64,000 nt of DNA from Microvirga sp. VF16 (GTDB taxonomy: Bacteria > Pseudomonadota > Alphaproteobacteria > Rhizobiales > Beijerinckiaceae). How positions within the stretch are numbered: the first letter of the stretch is position 1; each line of letters opens with the position of its first letter. The stretch covers positions 558,001 to 622,000 of the forward strand of contig NZ_CP069357.1 in NCBI RefSeq assembly GCF_016864375.1, given 5' to 3'. The notes below the pieces were generated by a model. It was not told the origin of the DNA, did not search any database, and saw only the letters and a program-made list of their open reading frames with translations. Positions 1 to 7,922 of this stretch are shown piece by piece. The translations under genes and the position numbers were made by a program.

Positions 1-1
1 G

Positions 2-208
2 CTGCTCGCGAACAACTTTGACCGAATGTCGACTGCCTGCTTCACTGTCGGCATCGCCACTCCGCTGGCAGGGTATCTTTATAACATCGGGAATTTCGCC
101 AACACGGTGCGGCTCGCGGAACTCCTGCCGGTCGCAGCCGGTTGGACAATTGCTGCAGTTCTACTACATATTATCGCCAGGAAGGCTCTTAGAGGCTTGA
201 TATCATGA
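2..208 (+). CDS. Small membrane protein, 5' end outside window
   Basis: The reading frame is open from the left edge, so the true start is probably before the window; an internal ATG lies at 26. The C-terminal part has two hydrophobic stretches, one around GIATPLAGYLYNIG and one around AAGWTIAAVLLHIIA, ending in a basic tail, which suggests an inner-membrane protein. Its stop overlaps the start of the next small gene (ATGA), so the two are probably translated together. I do not recognise the family. Confidence 0.45.
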   Translation: MLANNFDRMSTACFTVGIATPLAGYLYNIGNFANTVRLAELLPVAAGWTIAAVLLHIIARKALRGLIS

Positions 209-315
209 ACGGACAAACACTGGTGGTTTCCGTCGTTCTGCCCGGCATGGTCGTACTGCTAGCCTTTGCGGCCCTTAAAGCGAACGAGTGGTACAACAAG
301 CGTCACCCACAATAA
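205..315 (+). CDS. 36-residue single-pass membrane peptide
   Basis: A 36-residue ORF starts with the ATG that overlaps the preceding stop codon (ATGA). It has one hydrophobic segment (about residues 6-24, VVSVVLPGMVVLLAFAAL) followed by a polar, basic end, typical of a small single-pass inner-membrane protein. A terminator hairpin follows 40 bases later, closing the unit. Function unknown. Confidence 0.45.
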   Translation: MNGQTLVVSVVLPGMVVLLAFAALKANEWYNKRHPQ

Positions 316-355
316 GCCATCGGTTTAGCATTCGCTTGTAAACATCTGATTTTCC

Positions 356-388
356 AAGGATCGGCAGGATTTCCCGCCGGTCCTTTTT
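356..388 (+). terminator. Rho-independent terminator
   Basis: A 10-bp stem (AAGGATCGGC at 356-365 with GCCGGTCCTT at 376-385, one G-U pair) is followed by a T-rich run. It separates the small membrane-protein unit from the DpdA-like gene. Confidence 0.7.
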
Positions 389-441
389 CTTTGCCCATCG
401 CCGGCTGACAAACTCCAAGCCGCGCTATCCCGGACAAAGAT

Positions 442-1476
442 ATGCTCAAGTTTCTCCTCGGCCTCCCGCATGTGATGCGAGGGCCGCTGATCGACGCTGC
501 CCGTTCCCTGAACGCGCCCGTCCTGATCAGCGCCAATGCGCTTTCCATATGGAAGAAGGACGCCAGCGATATTCCCGTCTGGCGCGGCTTCAGGACCAGC
601 AACCTCAAACATCTCAACGGTTTAGAAGCGTATCTTGATAGTGCAGGTTTCGTGGCTGCAAGTCGGTACCGCGGACTGCCTTGGTCCGTGGATGAATACC
701 TCGACTTGTGCGCAGCCTACCCTTGGAAATGGTTCTCGTCCGCTGACCTCTGCGTGGAACCCGAAATCGCCCGAAACCGCGAACTGGTCCTCGACAGGAT
801 CTCCGGGACGGTGGACCTCAATCGGGTCTGCATCCGCGGCGCCAGAGAGCGCGGCATCCTCAACCGCTTGATGCCTGTGTTGCAGGGCTGGATGCCGGAA
901 GACTATGTCCGCTGCCTTGAGCGCATGCCGGATCTCTCAGGCTTCCCGATCGTCGGAGTAGGGTCCATGTGCCGGCGGCACCTCCACGGGCCCCAGGGCA
1001 TCCTGCAGGTGATTGAGACCCTGGACCGCGAATTGCGCGGGACACCCATCCAGCTCCACCTCTTCGGCCTCAAAGGGGTCGGAGCTGCCGAACTGCGCCA
1101 GCATCCCCGTGTCGCCACCGTGGACTCCCAGGCCTATGGCACCAAGGCGCGCGTCGAGGCGCGGGAAGCCGGGATCAGCAAGACCAACCGGTTCCTCGCC
1201 CAGATCATGACCGAATGGTACCTGAAGCAAGTCGAGGCTCTACAGGCACCGGCCGGCGAGAACCGCCATCCCCCAGCCCTCCTCGATCTGAGGATGCCCG
1301 CTCCCCTAAGCCCCCTCGAGGCACGGCTTCACCACGCCCGCGAGCAAATGCGCGAACTCCTGGAGGCAGGAGAGATCGACTGGCAGCAGCTTCATGACGA
1401 GAGCGTGCTGGCCTTTGCCTTCGATGACGAAGAGGCCGAAGCGACTTTCCATCCGGACATGGCTCTGGCTGCCTGA
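442..1476 (+). CDS. DpdA-like transglycosylase (TGT fold), orphan
   Basis: 344 residues resembling the queuine tRNA-ribosyltransferase-like DpdA family, which swaps guanine for a 7-deazaguanine base in DNA. Visible landmarks are DSAGF at 66-70 (compare the TGT DSGGF nucleophile region), ADLCVEPE at 101-108, VLQGW at 146-150, GVGSMCRR at 172-179, LHLFGLKG at 205-212 and DSQAYG at 228-233. The GVGSxCRR and FGLKG blocks are what point to DpdA rather than the tRNA enzyme. No preQ0 synthesis genes (queC, queD, queE, folE) and no Dpd partner genes lie in the window, so any substrate would come from elsewhere. The C-terminal ~90 residues are acidic and unassigned. No strong Shine-Dalgarno is seen at the chosen ATG. 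Confidence 0.7.
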   Translation: MLKFLLGLPHVMRGPLIDAARSLNAPVLISANALSIWKKDASDIPVWRGFRTSNLKHLNGLEAYLDSAGFVAASRYRGLPWSVDEYLDLCAAYPWKWFSSADLCVEPEIARNRELVLDRISGTVDLNRVCIRGARERGILNRLMPVLQGWMPEDYVRCLERMPDLSGFPIVGVGSMCRRHLHGPQGILQVIETLDRELRGTPIQLHLFGLKGVGAAELRQHPRVATVDSQAYGTKARVEAREAGISKTNRFLAQIMTEWYLKQVEALQAPAGENRHPPALLDLRMPAPLSPLEARLHHAREQMRELLEAGEIDWQQLHDESVLAFAFDDEEAEATFHPDMALAA

Positions 1477-1536
1477 CAGCTTCGGTTGGCGGCGCCAGGA
1501 GGGAAGGGGGTGCGCCGGCAATCGCCCCGGGCCTGG

Positions 1537-2091
1537 TTACTCACCGAGCCTCGATTCCTCCCCATGATGGATGCCATAGCTCTCAAGGAGGCCGAGCCCA
1601 TCCAAGCGCTCCTTCACCTCCGCCAGCGTGACAGGCCGATAGTCCCAGACATTCGTCCCCACATCATGGGAGCGCCCTTGCGCAGGCAGGGAGCCGTGGG
1701 AATGACCGTACAGATGGAAGGCTCCATAGTGGGCCTTGTTCCAGACCCGGTGCCCGTAATGACTCAGGACGACAAAGTCCTGACTGTCCCGGATCTCCGC
1801 GTACGGCTGCGACGAAAGCCACTCCGGCAAGCGCTTCACGGTCGAATGATCGTGATTACCCCACACGAAATGCTTCTGGCCGTTGAGACGGGCAAGGATC
1901 GCTGCGGCATGCTGGCCTTTGCCCCACACGAAATCGCCCAGGTGCCACACGGTGTCGGTGGGCCGGACGCGCTGGTTCCAGCGCCTGATGATCTCCTCCT
2001 CCATCTCCTCGGCGGTGATGAAGGGGCGGCGGTCAAAGTGCAGAACGGCCTTGTGCCGGAAATGGGTGTCGCTCGTGTAGAAAATGGTCAT
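1537..2091 (-). CDS. Calcineurin-like metallophosphoesterase
   Basis: 184 residues with the ordered metal-binding motifs of the family: SDTHF near the N-terminus, HLGDFVWG (GD), VWGNHD (GNHD), LSHYGHR and LYGHSHGS (GHxH). The compact length and the early SDTHF match single-domain phosphoesterases common in phages and plasmids. The substrate cannot be told from sequence. It converges on the DpdA-like gene with a gap of about 60 bases. Confidence 0.85.
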   Translation of the reverse strand: MTIFYTSDTHFRHKAVLHFDRRPFITAEEMEEEIIRRWNQRVRPTDTVWHLGDFVWGKGQHAAAILARLNGQKHFVWGNHDHSTVKRLPEWLSSQPYAEIRDSQDFVVLSHYGHRVWNKAHYGAFHLYGHSHGSLPAQGRSHDVGTNVWDYRPVTLAEVKERLDGLGLLESYGIHHGEESRLGE

Positions 2092-2398
2092 CGCTCGCTC
2101 TCTCGAAGGTGCGCTGATCCGCGCCTGACAAGAGGGCGGACAGGATCATGGCTGGGCGGGACGCCGCGGGCAGGGCGCATGCGCCCCGAGAATCTTCAGC
2201 GGGGACGCTTCACCAGGCGCGCGGCGCCACTATTCGAGCGAGACGAGTGGATTTCGGGCGCACGACGGGCATGACAGGGCCAGGAGTGCCCTCGCTCATG
2301 ATTTCCGCCATCCTCTGCACGCCAGTTCTCTCCGGTTCCGAGACCGAGGCGATTATCTGCAAATTTTCCGTAGTTTCAATGCCGATCAGGAGGCCAAC

Positions 2399-2662
2399 AT
2401 GCCGGGCAAGCGCAGGAAATCACCGCCGGAACATCCCATCGAGCAAATTCTTCGGGCGGTCAGCACGATCGGGCAACTGGAGATCGTTGCCGGAATCGAT
2501 CGCTCACCAGAAGGCAGGAAGGCCTTCTGGGACGACTACAAACATATCAATCCGCCAGGAGCCAGTCTCGTTGCAGGCTGTCAGGAACTCCGCCGCCGAG
2601 CTCGCCAGCGGGCAGGGCTCAAGCCGCCCTATTCTGGCTTGAGGCCATTGCCCCTCTCGTAA
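2399..2662 (+). CDS. Hypothetical basic protein, 87 aa
   Basis: An 87-residue ORF with a good ribosome site (AGGAGG seven bases before ATG). The N-terminus is basic and proline-rich (MPGKRRKSPPEHP) and the C-terminus is Arg-rich. A longer overlapping frame (2148-2642) has poor composition and was not preferred. No family recognised. Confidence 0.45.
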   Translation: MPGKRRKSPPEHPIEQILRAVSTIGQLEIVAGIDRSPEGRKAFWDDYKHINPPGASLVAGCQELRRRARQRAGLKPPYSGLRPLPLS

Positions 2663-2939
2663 ACAGCCCGTTAACCAAACTGTCCTATCGTTTTCAGACT
2701 GCTTTTATGCAGCGGCATTGAGAGATGAGACTACGCCACAGTCGACCCAGCGTAGCCAGCGTAAACCATCGTTGAAAGTCCCCCTTGCACAGCCACGGTG
2801 GGAGGCCGATATGCGGGAACCGCACAAAAGATATCGAGTTCAAATCATTTACGCTCCATAGCGCGTAGTGAATTCGACGTCTGCGACACAGATTGGCTCG
2901 ACCGAAAAATGATCTGTGTCTCAAGGAGATCTGATCTGA
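2663..2939. other. Intergenic region upstream of carD-like gene
   Basis: About 280 bases without a convincing gene on either strand. It is more AT-rich than its neighbours and probably holds the promoter of the CarD-like gene; no clear hairpin terminator was seen. Confidence 0.4.
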
Positions 2940-3485
2940 ATGACTACGAAGAATAACGCTCTGACCTTCCAGACTGGCGAAGCGGTCGTGTATCCTGGCC
3001 ACGGCCTCGGCCTGATCACGGGAATCGAAGAGCAAGAGGTTGCTGGGTTCAAACTTGAACTCCTCGTGCTTTCCCTGGAAGCGGGAAAAGTCACGGTTCG
3101 TATTCCGATCGCAAAAGCGAAAAGCAGTGGGTTAAGAAAGCTGTCTGAGCCCGCTGTCGTCAAACAGGCCCTCGAGATCCTAAGTGAAAAGGCCCGCGCC
3201 AAGCGCGGCATGTGGAACCGCCGTGCGGCAGACTTTCAGGAACGGATCGGAACCGGCCAGCTGATCGCCGTCGCAGAGGTTCTGCGAGATCTGAACCGCG
3301 GACCGCAGCAGGAAGAAGCCTCCCATAGCGAGCGACAGATCTTCGAGAGTGCTCTAGACTTCATGATTAAGGAAGTCGCAGCGATAAACCAAATCACCGA
3401 CACAGAAGCCCGTAAGCTCATTGAGCAGAGTTTGGCCAGTGCTCCTCGACCTGGCAAATCAGCGAAGGGCAACGCAGCCGCATAG
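2940..3485 (+). CDS. CarD/CdnL-family transcriptional regulator
   Basis: 181 residues. The N-terminal ~60 residues match the RNA-polymerase-interacting domain of CarD/CdnL (VVYPGHGLGLITGIEEQEVAG), followed by the helical C-terminal domain with the conserved stretch LSEKARAKRGMWNRRAADFQ and LIAVAEVLRDL. CarD proteins bind the RNA polymerase beta subunit and stabilise open promoter complexes. Alphaproteobacteria usually carry a chromosomal copy, so this may be a replicon-specific paralogue. The start has an AAGGAG Shine-Dalgarno twelve bases upstream. Confidence 0.88.
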   Translation: MTTKNNALTFQTGEAVVYPGHGLGLITGIEEQEVAGFKLELLVLSLEAGKVTVRIPIAKAKSSGLRKLSEPAVVKQALEILSEKARAKRGMWNRRAADFQERIGTGQLIAVAEVLRDLNRGPQQEEASHSERQIFESALDFMIKEVAAINQITDTEARKLIEQSLASAPRPGKSAKGNAAA

Positions 3486-3574
3486 CCACGATAGCGAACC
3501 GTACCGGTTGGCGGCGCAAAGAAGAGAATGGTTGCGCCGCCAATCGTTGGAAGCTGTTGAAGAGCTTTTGCTTG

Positions 3575-3913
3575 CTACTGCGCGCCTCCTGCGCAACGAT
3601 GCGGCGGCGACATGAAGCGGCAGTCCATCATGATCATTCGCTCTGATACCCAGCCAGCCCCATAAGCGGTCTGGACATTCCAGCGGCCACCGCTATGGCC
3701 GATGATACGAGCCGGAGCATGATCCGGCAGCTTGTCACAACGCATTTGGTCCTTATCGCAAAGCGCAGCACCTGCTTTGATCCAACAAGCCTGCTGTTGT
3801 GTCGAAGTACATAGGCGGCGGGTATCCTTCTGCCACGGGGTCTCTGCCATCGCGGCATTCACATAAAAGATCGAGGCCACGACGAGTGCGCAGGCGAAAT
3901 AGAAGCGAACCAT
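3575..3913 (-). CDS. Secreted SH3-like small protein
   Basis: 112 residues with a signal peptide (about residues 1-23, ending ANA-A-MAE), four to six cysteines and a segment resembling bacterial SH3 (IIGHSGGRWNVQTAYGAGWVSERM). Bacterial SH3-like domains often bind cell-wall or periplasmic ligands; the exact role here is unknown. Confidence 0.6.
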   Translation of the reverse strand: MVRFYFACALVVASIFYVNAAMAETPWQKDTRRLCTSTQQQACWIKAGAALCDKDQMRCDKLPDHAPARIIGHSGGRWNVQTAYGAGWVSERMIMMDCRFMSPPHRCAGGAQ

Positions 3914-3986
3914 GGTTTTCTCACTCGGCAGCGAAGCAATAGCCCTCGCTGATGCCTTTTATTTGCTCGTTACAACTCTGCCCAGA

Positions 3987-4886
3987 TTACCGAACCGTGA
4001 CCGGCTTCGCTTCTGATGACACTGGCGATGTCTCAGCCGAGAATGCTCGCGCATGATGTCTCATGAGAACCGTCAGCCGATCAATAACAGTTCTGATATC
4101 TGCTCTATGCCGATCTTCGTCGTTCATCACGAGCCACTGCCGATGCCGCAGCTCCTCAAGCGTTCCCCCGACCCGCTCCAAGAGAGGCTCTTGATCCCCA
4201 ACGAAACAAGGCAGAACACCTTTGCCCGCGCCGGCACAAATCAGATCCTGCAGAGACCTCGGGCGGTTTACCAGCACGGCAATCTTATCGGGTACATGCG
4301 TGTACGGCCATCGAAGGTAGGCGGAAATGGCACTCTCCTTGCTGATCGCGACCCACCGATCCTGCTCATCTGCAGTTAGGTGCTTTGCTTGGTAGACGGC
4401 GTATGCGACCTCGCCAACTTTTACGGCCGCCAGGTTGCTTTCGACGGGCTCAAACGCACGGACGCCGATGTCACTTTCGCGATGTGCTAAAGTCGCCCTC
4501 TGTTCCGAAATGAGAAGCTCAACCCGGAACCGGTCGCGACTGGAGCAGATGGCAGGCAGATTCTTGCTGATCAACCAAGCCACCCAGGTTCCCGCTGCGA
4601 TCCGGACGGTCGGGATGCCGTTGGCCTCTTCCCGCCAGGCCTCAACATTGCGCGCCACGAGGTCCATCTGCTGAAGACGCTCGAACAGCTGTTGCCCGGC
4701 CTCAGTAAGGGAGTAGCCGGATTGGCTTCGGTTGAACAGGGATACCCCGATTTCCCGCTCGAACTCGAGCATCCGCCGGCCGATGGTGGCACTGCTCAGT
4801 CCAAGCACGGCACTGGCTGGGCTGAGACCACCCTGCTGGGCGACGGTCAGGAAGACCTGGTATCCATCCCAAGCGATGTTTTTCAT
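3987..4886 (-). CDS. LysR-family transcriptional regulator
   Basis: 299 residues. The N-terminal winged HTH is clear (WDGYQVFLTVAQQGGLSPAS, then SSATIGRRMLEFEREIGVSLFNR) and is followed by an effector-binding domain. The family binds promoters as tetramers and often regulates a divergent gene. Here the divergent side has no confident gene nearby, only a doubtful 79-residue ORF, so the target is unclear. Confidence 0.88.
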   Translation of the reverse strand: MKNIAWDGYQVFLTVAQQGGLSPASAVLGLSSATIGRRMLEFEREIGVSLFNRSQSGYSLTEAGQQLFERLQQMDLVARNVEAWREEANGIPTVRIAAGTWVAWLISKNLPAICSSRDRFRVELLISEQRATLAHRESDIGVRAFEPVESNLAAVKVGEVAYAVYQAKHLTADEQDRWVAISKESAISAYLRWPYTHVPDKIAVLVNRPRSLQDLICAGAGKGVLPCFVGDQEPLLERVGGTLEELRHRQWLVMNDEDRHRADIRTVIDRLTVLMRHHARAFSAETSPVSSEAKPVTVR

Positions 4887-4975
4887 TTCCGAAACATACC
4901 TTGCGTTTCTGGTGGTTCAGAGATCCCAGCGATCAGACTATTTAGGAAGGCACTTCAGGCAAACAGAGGTGTCCT

Positions 4976-5215
4976 ATGATTGATACTGTACTAATCTGGC
5001 AGATGATCCAGATGAATGCCCGATGCATGCAACCTCCTCAACAATCAGAAGACGCATTCTATAGGTGTTTCAGCAATGCCTACCCGTCAACATCGTGGAT
5101 CCGGTGTGCGCGAGCAATCGAAACCGCAACGATGCTTGCAGCGTCGCTGTGGTGGCAGTTCAGAGTTCAGATTGCTGCTCGCCGTCCAGCCTTACTAAAA
5201 CGAATTACGGATTAG
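4976..5215 (+). CDS. Doubtful small ORF, 79 aa
   Basis: A 79-residue frame divergent from the LysR gene, preceded by GAGGT eight bases before ATG and followed by a hairpin at 5234. The composition is unremarkable and no family is recognised, so it may be spurious. Confidence 0.25.
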   Translation: MIDTVLIWQMIQMNARCMQPPQQSEDAFYRCFSNAYPSTSWIRCARAIETATMLAASLWWQFRVQIAARRPALLKRITD

Positions 5216-5233
5216 TGTAGAGCATAGTCGGCA

Positions 5234-5260
5234 TGCCTGAAGCAGTCTCAGGCATTCTTT
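5234..5260 (+). terminator. Possible terminator hairpin
   Basis: A perfect 7-bp inverted repeat (TGCCTGA at 5234-5240, TCAGGCA at 5248-5254) is followed by TTCTTT. It ends whatever is transcribed from the 4976 region. Confidence 0.45.
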
Positions 5261-5370
5261 ACAGTGATGGCGTCCTCATCACAGGTCTTTGCACGGTGAT
5301 CGGCATCACCACGCTTTGGCGCCTGAAAACCCGACGAGATCCTCAATCCAACCTGTCATCCTATTGATCT

Positions 5371-5392
5371 GGGAATTCCTCAAACCCCAAAA
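5371..5392 (+). promoter_or_regulatory. Leader motif GGGA...CCCCAAAA
   Basis: GGGAATTCCT followed by CAAACCCCAAAA fits the recurrent leader motif. It lies about 250 bases before the 593-residue gene at 5640; the intervening sequence has no gene but contains short stems (for example AGAGAC/GTCTCT near 5480-5495). Confidence 0.5.
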
Positions 5393-5639
5393 TACCCGAT
5401 GACTTCTCCGCCACGGCCATAGCGACCGTGCCGAAGGGGTCTTCGACTCCTTAAGGGCCACAGGTAAGCCCGCCGGTTCCAAAGAGACTTTGTCTCTCGC
5501 GGCCTGCTCTCGGCCGCAGGCGAATCCTGCTCAACCTCACCTTGCGATTGACCCCTGCTGCATCCTGCGGCGGCCGGCTCGCGGTCAATGGAACCCCCGT
5601 CTCGATAGAGCATGCCGGCTGCCCTGAAGGAGACAGCTT

Positions 5640-7421
5640 ATGAAATCCCTATCCGTTCATCTTGATCGCCTTGAGAAGGTCCTCAAGGCCCGCGGCATCC
5701 CTTGCAAGCGTCACCAAACCCTGGAAGTCGCTGCCGCCGCATTCGGCTATCACAACCAGAACGAACTCACCGCTGCCGGTAAAGCGGGCGATCTCAATCC
5801 GCCGCTGGCCGAGCCCATTGGGGAAGTCGCCCTACCGACGGGCGAGACGATCATTGTGGTTCGCGATCCCCTCGCCAACTCGGCTTATGCAGTTGACCAG
5901 GCCTTCGTCGAACAGGTCATCGCCGAGGAGCGGGCGGAGCTCTTCGGTCCTACGCCCTACGGACACCTTCTGAACCTGTCGCGGCTCCTAGACGATCAGA
6001 TCCTGCCGCTTCAGGCCAACCTCGACGGCATCGGCGCGTCAGAGACCATCGAGATCCCGCTATTCATCGGGCAGGTCAGCCACAAGCATGGAGACAACCT
6101 CTATGTGATGGCGACACAAGAAGCTCTCGATGCCGAGGTCGCCGATTACTGCCGGTCCAGCCTGTTCAACGACCGGACGTTTCGTCCCGGCAACCCCGCA
6201 GACGATGGTGAGGATCTCACCAAGCTTTCCGACAAGGACATCATTCGCTGGTACTTCGACGCGCCGCACGAAGAATATCTCCACACGTCGACCGACACGC
6301 TGAGGGTGCCTCTGCCGCTTCTTCGTGAGCTCCTTGGTGTGATGCCAAGCGCAGCGTCCCAGCCGAAGCGCAATACCGGACCTTCTGCCAAACCCGAACC
6401 CAAACCGCTGCCGGATACCACGCACCCTAGTGCTCGGCAGCTGATCGCCGGGATCGATAGTGTCTGGGACGATCACCCCGACTATCCGTCCGAAGACTGG
6501 AAGTATGAAGTCGAGAACGGCGACACTCGCCGGGGATACTGGGATTGGGTTGCGGCCAAACTCGAAGAGGCTGAGGACGAGGACGACGAAGCCGAGGATA
6601 CAGCGGATACTGCGGACCTTCCCCCGGTTCAGAAATGGTGCGCCGACGATGCTGACGGCTATGCGGGAGGCTTGCTTTACACGACCAATGGGTGTTGCGA
6701 AGTGGCTCACGCGGGACCACGCCTGTTCAGCAAGCTCGGGCTGGAGTGGAGTGTCGATGAGCACGGATTCTTTTATCCGCTGACGGAAAAGGAGAGCCGG
6801 TTCATTGGCGAAGATGGCATTGAGCTTCCCAATGGCTTCTGGCCGCACATGGCCTATAGCTGCCTCTATGAAGGCCGGAAGTTTGCCTACCCGTCCATCG
6901 AGATCGGCTATGGCCGTGACAATGAGGGCGATCGGGAAACCGTCTTGCGGCAGCTTAAAGCTTATGCCGATCAAATCCGGCCCCGGATTGAAGCCATCGG
7001 CGGGCATGTCATCCTCGAGGAGGACGATCCCGACACCAGTCACACGCTGCTGACCCTGATCCCGTTCGACTACATCGTCCAGAACGCCGTCGAATTCGAC
7101 GACTGGAAGATCAAGCTGGCCCGGCTGATGATGCCGAAGGATGCCCCGGCGGTGATGGCGGAATTTACGCCGCAAGTGTGGGTTGGTGATCAAACCATGG
7201 TGGTTGATCCGCAGGGCGACACGACCTGGGATATCACCGCAGAGATCATCGCCATGGGGCGCCAGAAGGCACTTGAGCTTCAGGACGATCAGCACAACAC
7301 GGACGACCTCCGCTACACCTTCAATGCCCCGAAGTGGGTTCAGGATTGGGAGGGACCCTTTTACATGGAGGTATCCGAGCAGATCGCGGCCTTCTATGAG
7401 GCGCTCGACAAGAAGGCCTAA
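5640..7421 (+). CDS. Large hypothetical protein, 593 aa
   Basis: The N-terminal ~50 residues (LDRLEKVLKARGIPCKRHQT then AAFGYHNQNELTAAG) resemble a small helical module found at the start of glyoxalase-superfamily-like and plasmid-encoded proteins, where residues follow the pattern L-x-A-x-x-x-GY-x-x-x-N. The middle is acidic (EDEDDEAEDTADTADLPP, about residues 312-329). The rest has no catalytic motif I recognise. GGAGA at 5628-5632, eight bases before the ATG, supports the start. Confidence 0.75.
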   Translation: MKSLSVHLDRLEKVLKARGIPCKRHQTLEVAAAAFGYHNQNELTAAGKAGDLNPPLAEPIGEVALPTGETIIVVRDPLANSAYAVDQAFVEQVIAEERAELFGPTPYGHLLNLSRLLDDQILPLQANLDGIGASETIEIPLFIGQVSHKHGDNLYVMATQEALDAEVADYCRSSLFNDRTFRPGNPADDGEDLTKLSDKDIIRWYFDAPHEEYLHTSTDTLRVPLPLLRELLGVMPSAASQPKRNTGPSAKPEPKPLPDTTHPSARQLIAGIDSVWDDHPDYPSEDWKYEVENGDTRRGYWDWVAAKLEEAEDEDDEAEDTADTADLPPVQKWCADDADGYAGGLLYTTNGCCEVAHAGPRLFSKLGLEWSVDEHGFFYPLTEKESRFIGEDGIELPNGFWPHMAYSCLYEGRKFAYPSIEIGYGRDNEGDRETVLRQLKAYADQIRPRIEAIGGHVILEEDDPDTSHTLLTLIPFDYIVQNAVEFDDWKIKLARLMMPKDAPAVMAEFTPQVWVGDQTMVVDPQGDTTWDITAEIIAMGRQKALELQDDQHNTDDLRYTFNAPKWVQDWEGPFYMEVSEQIAAFYEALDKKA

Positions 7422-7735
7422 GCCTTTGGCGTCGTGACCGGCGAGGCTATGGGAAGCGGCGGGATAGGTCCTGCCGCTACTCCCCCTCTACGTGAATTTA
7501 CCAACTTGTAGGGCCTTGGCTCCTACACAGATGATGAGAGCAGCGCTTTGCGGATGGATTCGTTCGTCCCCGAAGCGGTGCGCTTATCACGCACCCCGCG
7601 ACTGCCGCCACGCGGCCGGTTGGGGCATTCCCAGGATGGAAAGAGTGATAACCTTTTCCCTGCGGATCACCAGAAATGGAAAGGACGAGTGGACCTTCAC
7701 AATCACACTCGTCCCGCCATTCTTCTGGTAACCGA
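7422..7735. other. Gene-free spacer
   Basis: Between the converging 593-residue gene and dnaE2. Short overlapping frames exist on both strands but none has a ribosome site or protein-like composition. Confidence 0.4.
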
Positions 7736-7860
7736 AGCGCCCCGTAAGGGGTCCACCCTGTAAAACAGGGGGAGAGGCAGGTGTTAGCAGCACCTGTCCC
7801 TTCCTGGGAATATATCAAACGCCGGAGCGCATGGGAAGTTGCGCTTCGGCGTGCCCCCGG
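7736..7860 (+). other. Array of four adjacent hairpins
   Basis: Four neighbouring stems are readable: CCCC/GGGG with a GTAA loop (about 7740-7751), ACCCTGT/ACAGGGG (7754-7771), GGCAGGTG/CACCTGTC (7776-7798) and GCCGGAGCGC/GCGCTTCGGC (7821-7850). They sit between convergent genes, so they may be a bidirectional terminator region or a small structured RNA. There is no long T run. Confidence 0.45.
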
Positions 7861-7922
7861 AAAGAGCAGGTCCAGTCGCTTTTCGGCCAAACGTTTCGAT
7901 TTTCAAACACTTAGCCGCTCTT

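Noticed and set aside
1486..2274. 262-codon plus-strand ORF
   Set aside because: Antisense to the metallophosphoesterase, which has all its metal motifs.
6060..7295. 411-codon minus-strand ORF
   Set aside because: Antisense to the 593-residue gene and with low-complexity, frame-shadow composition.
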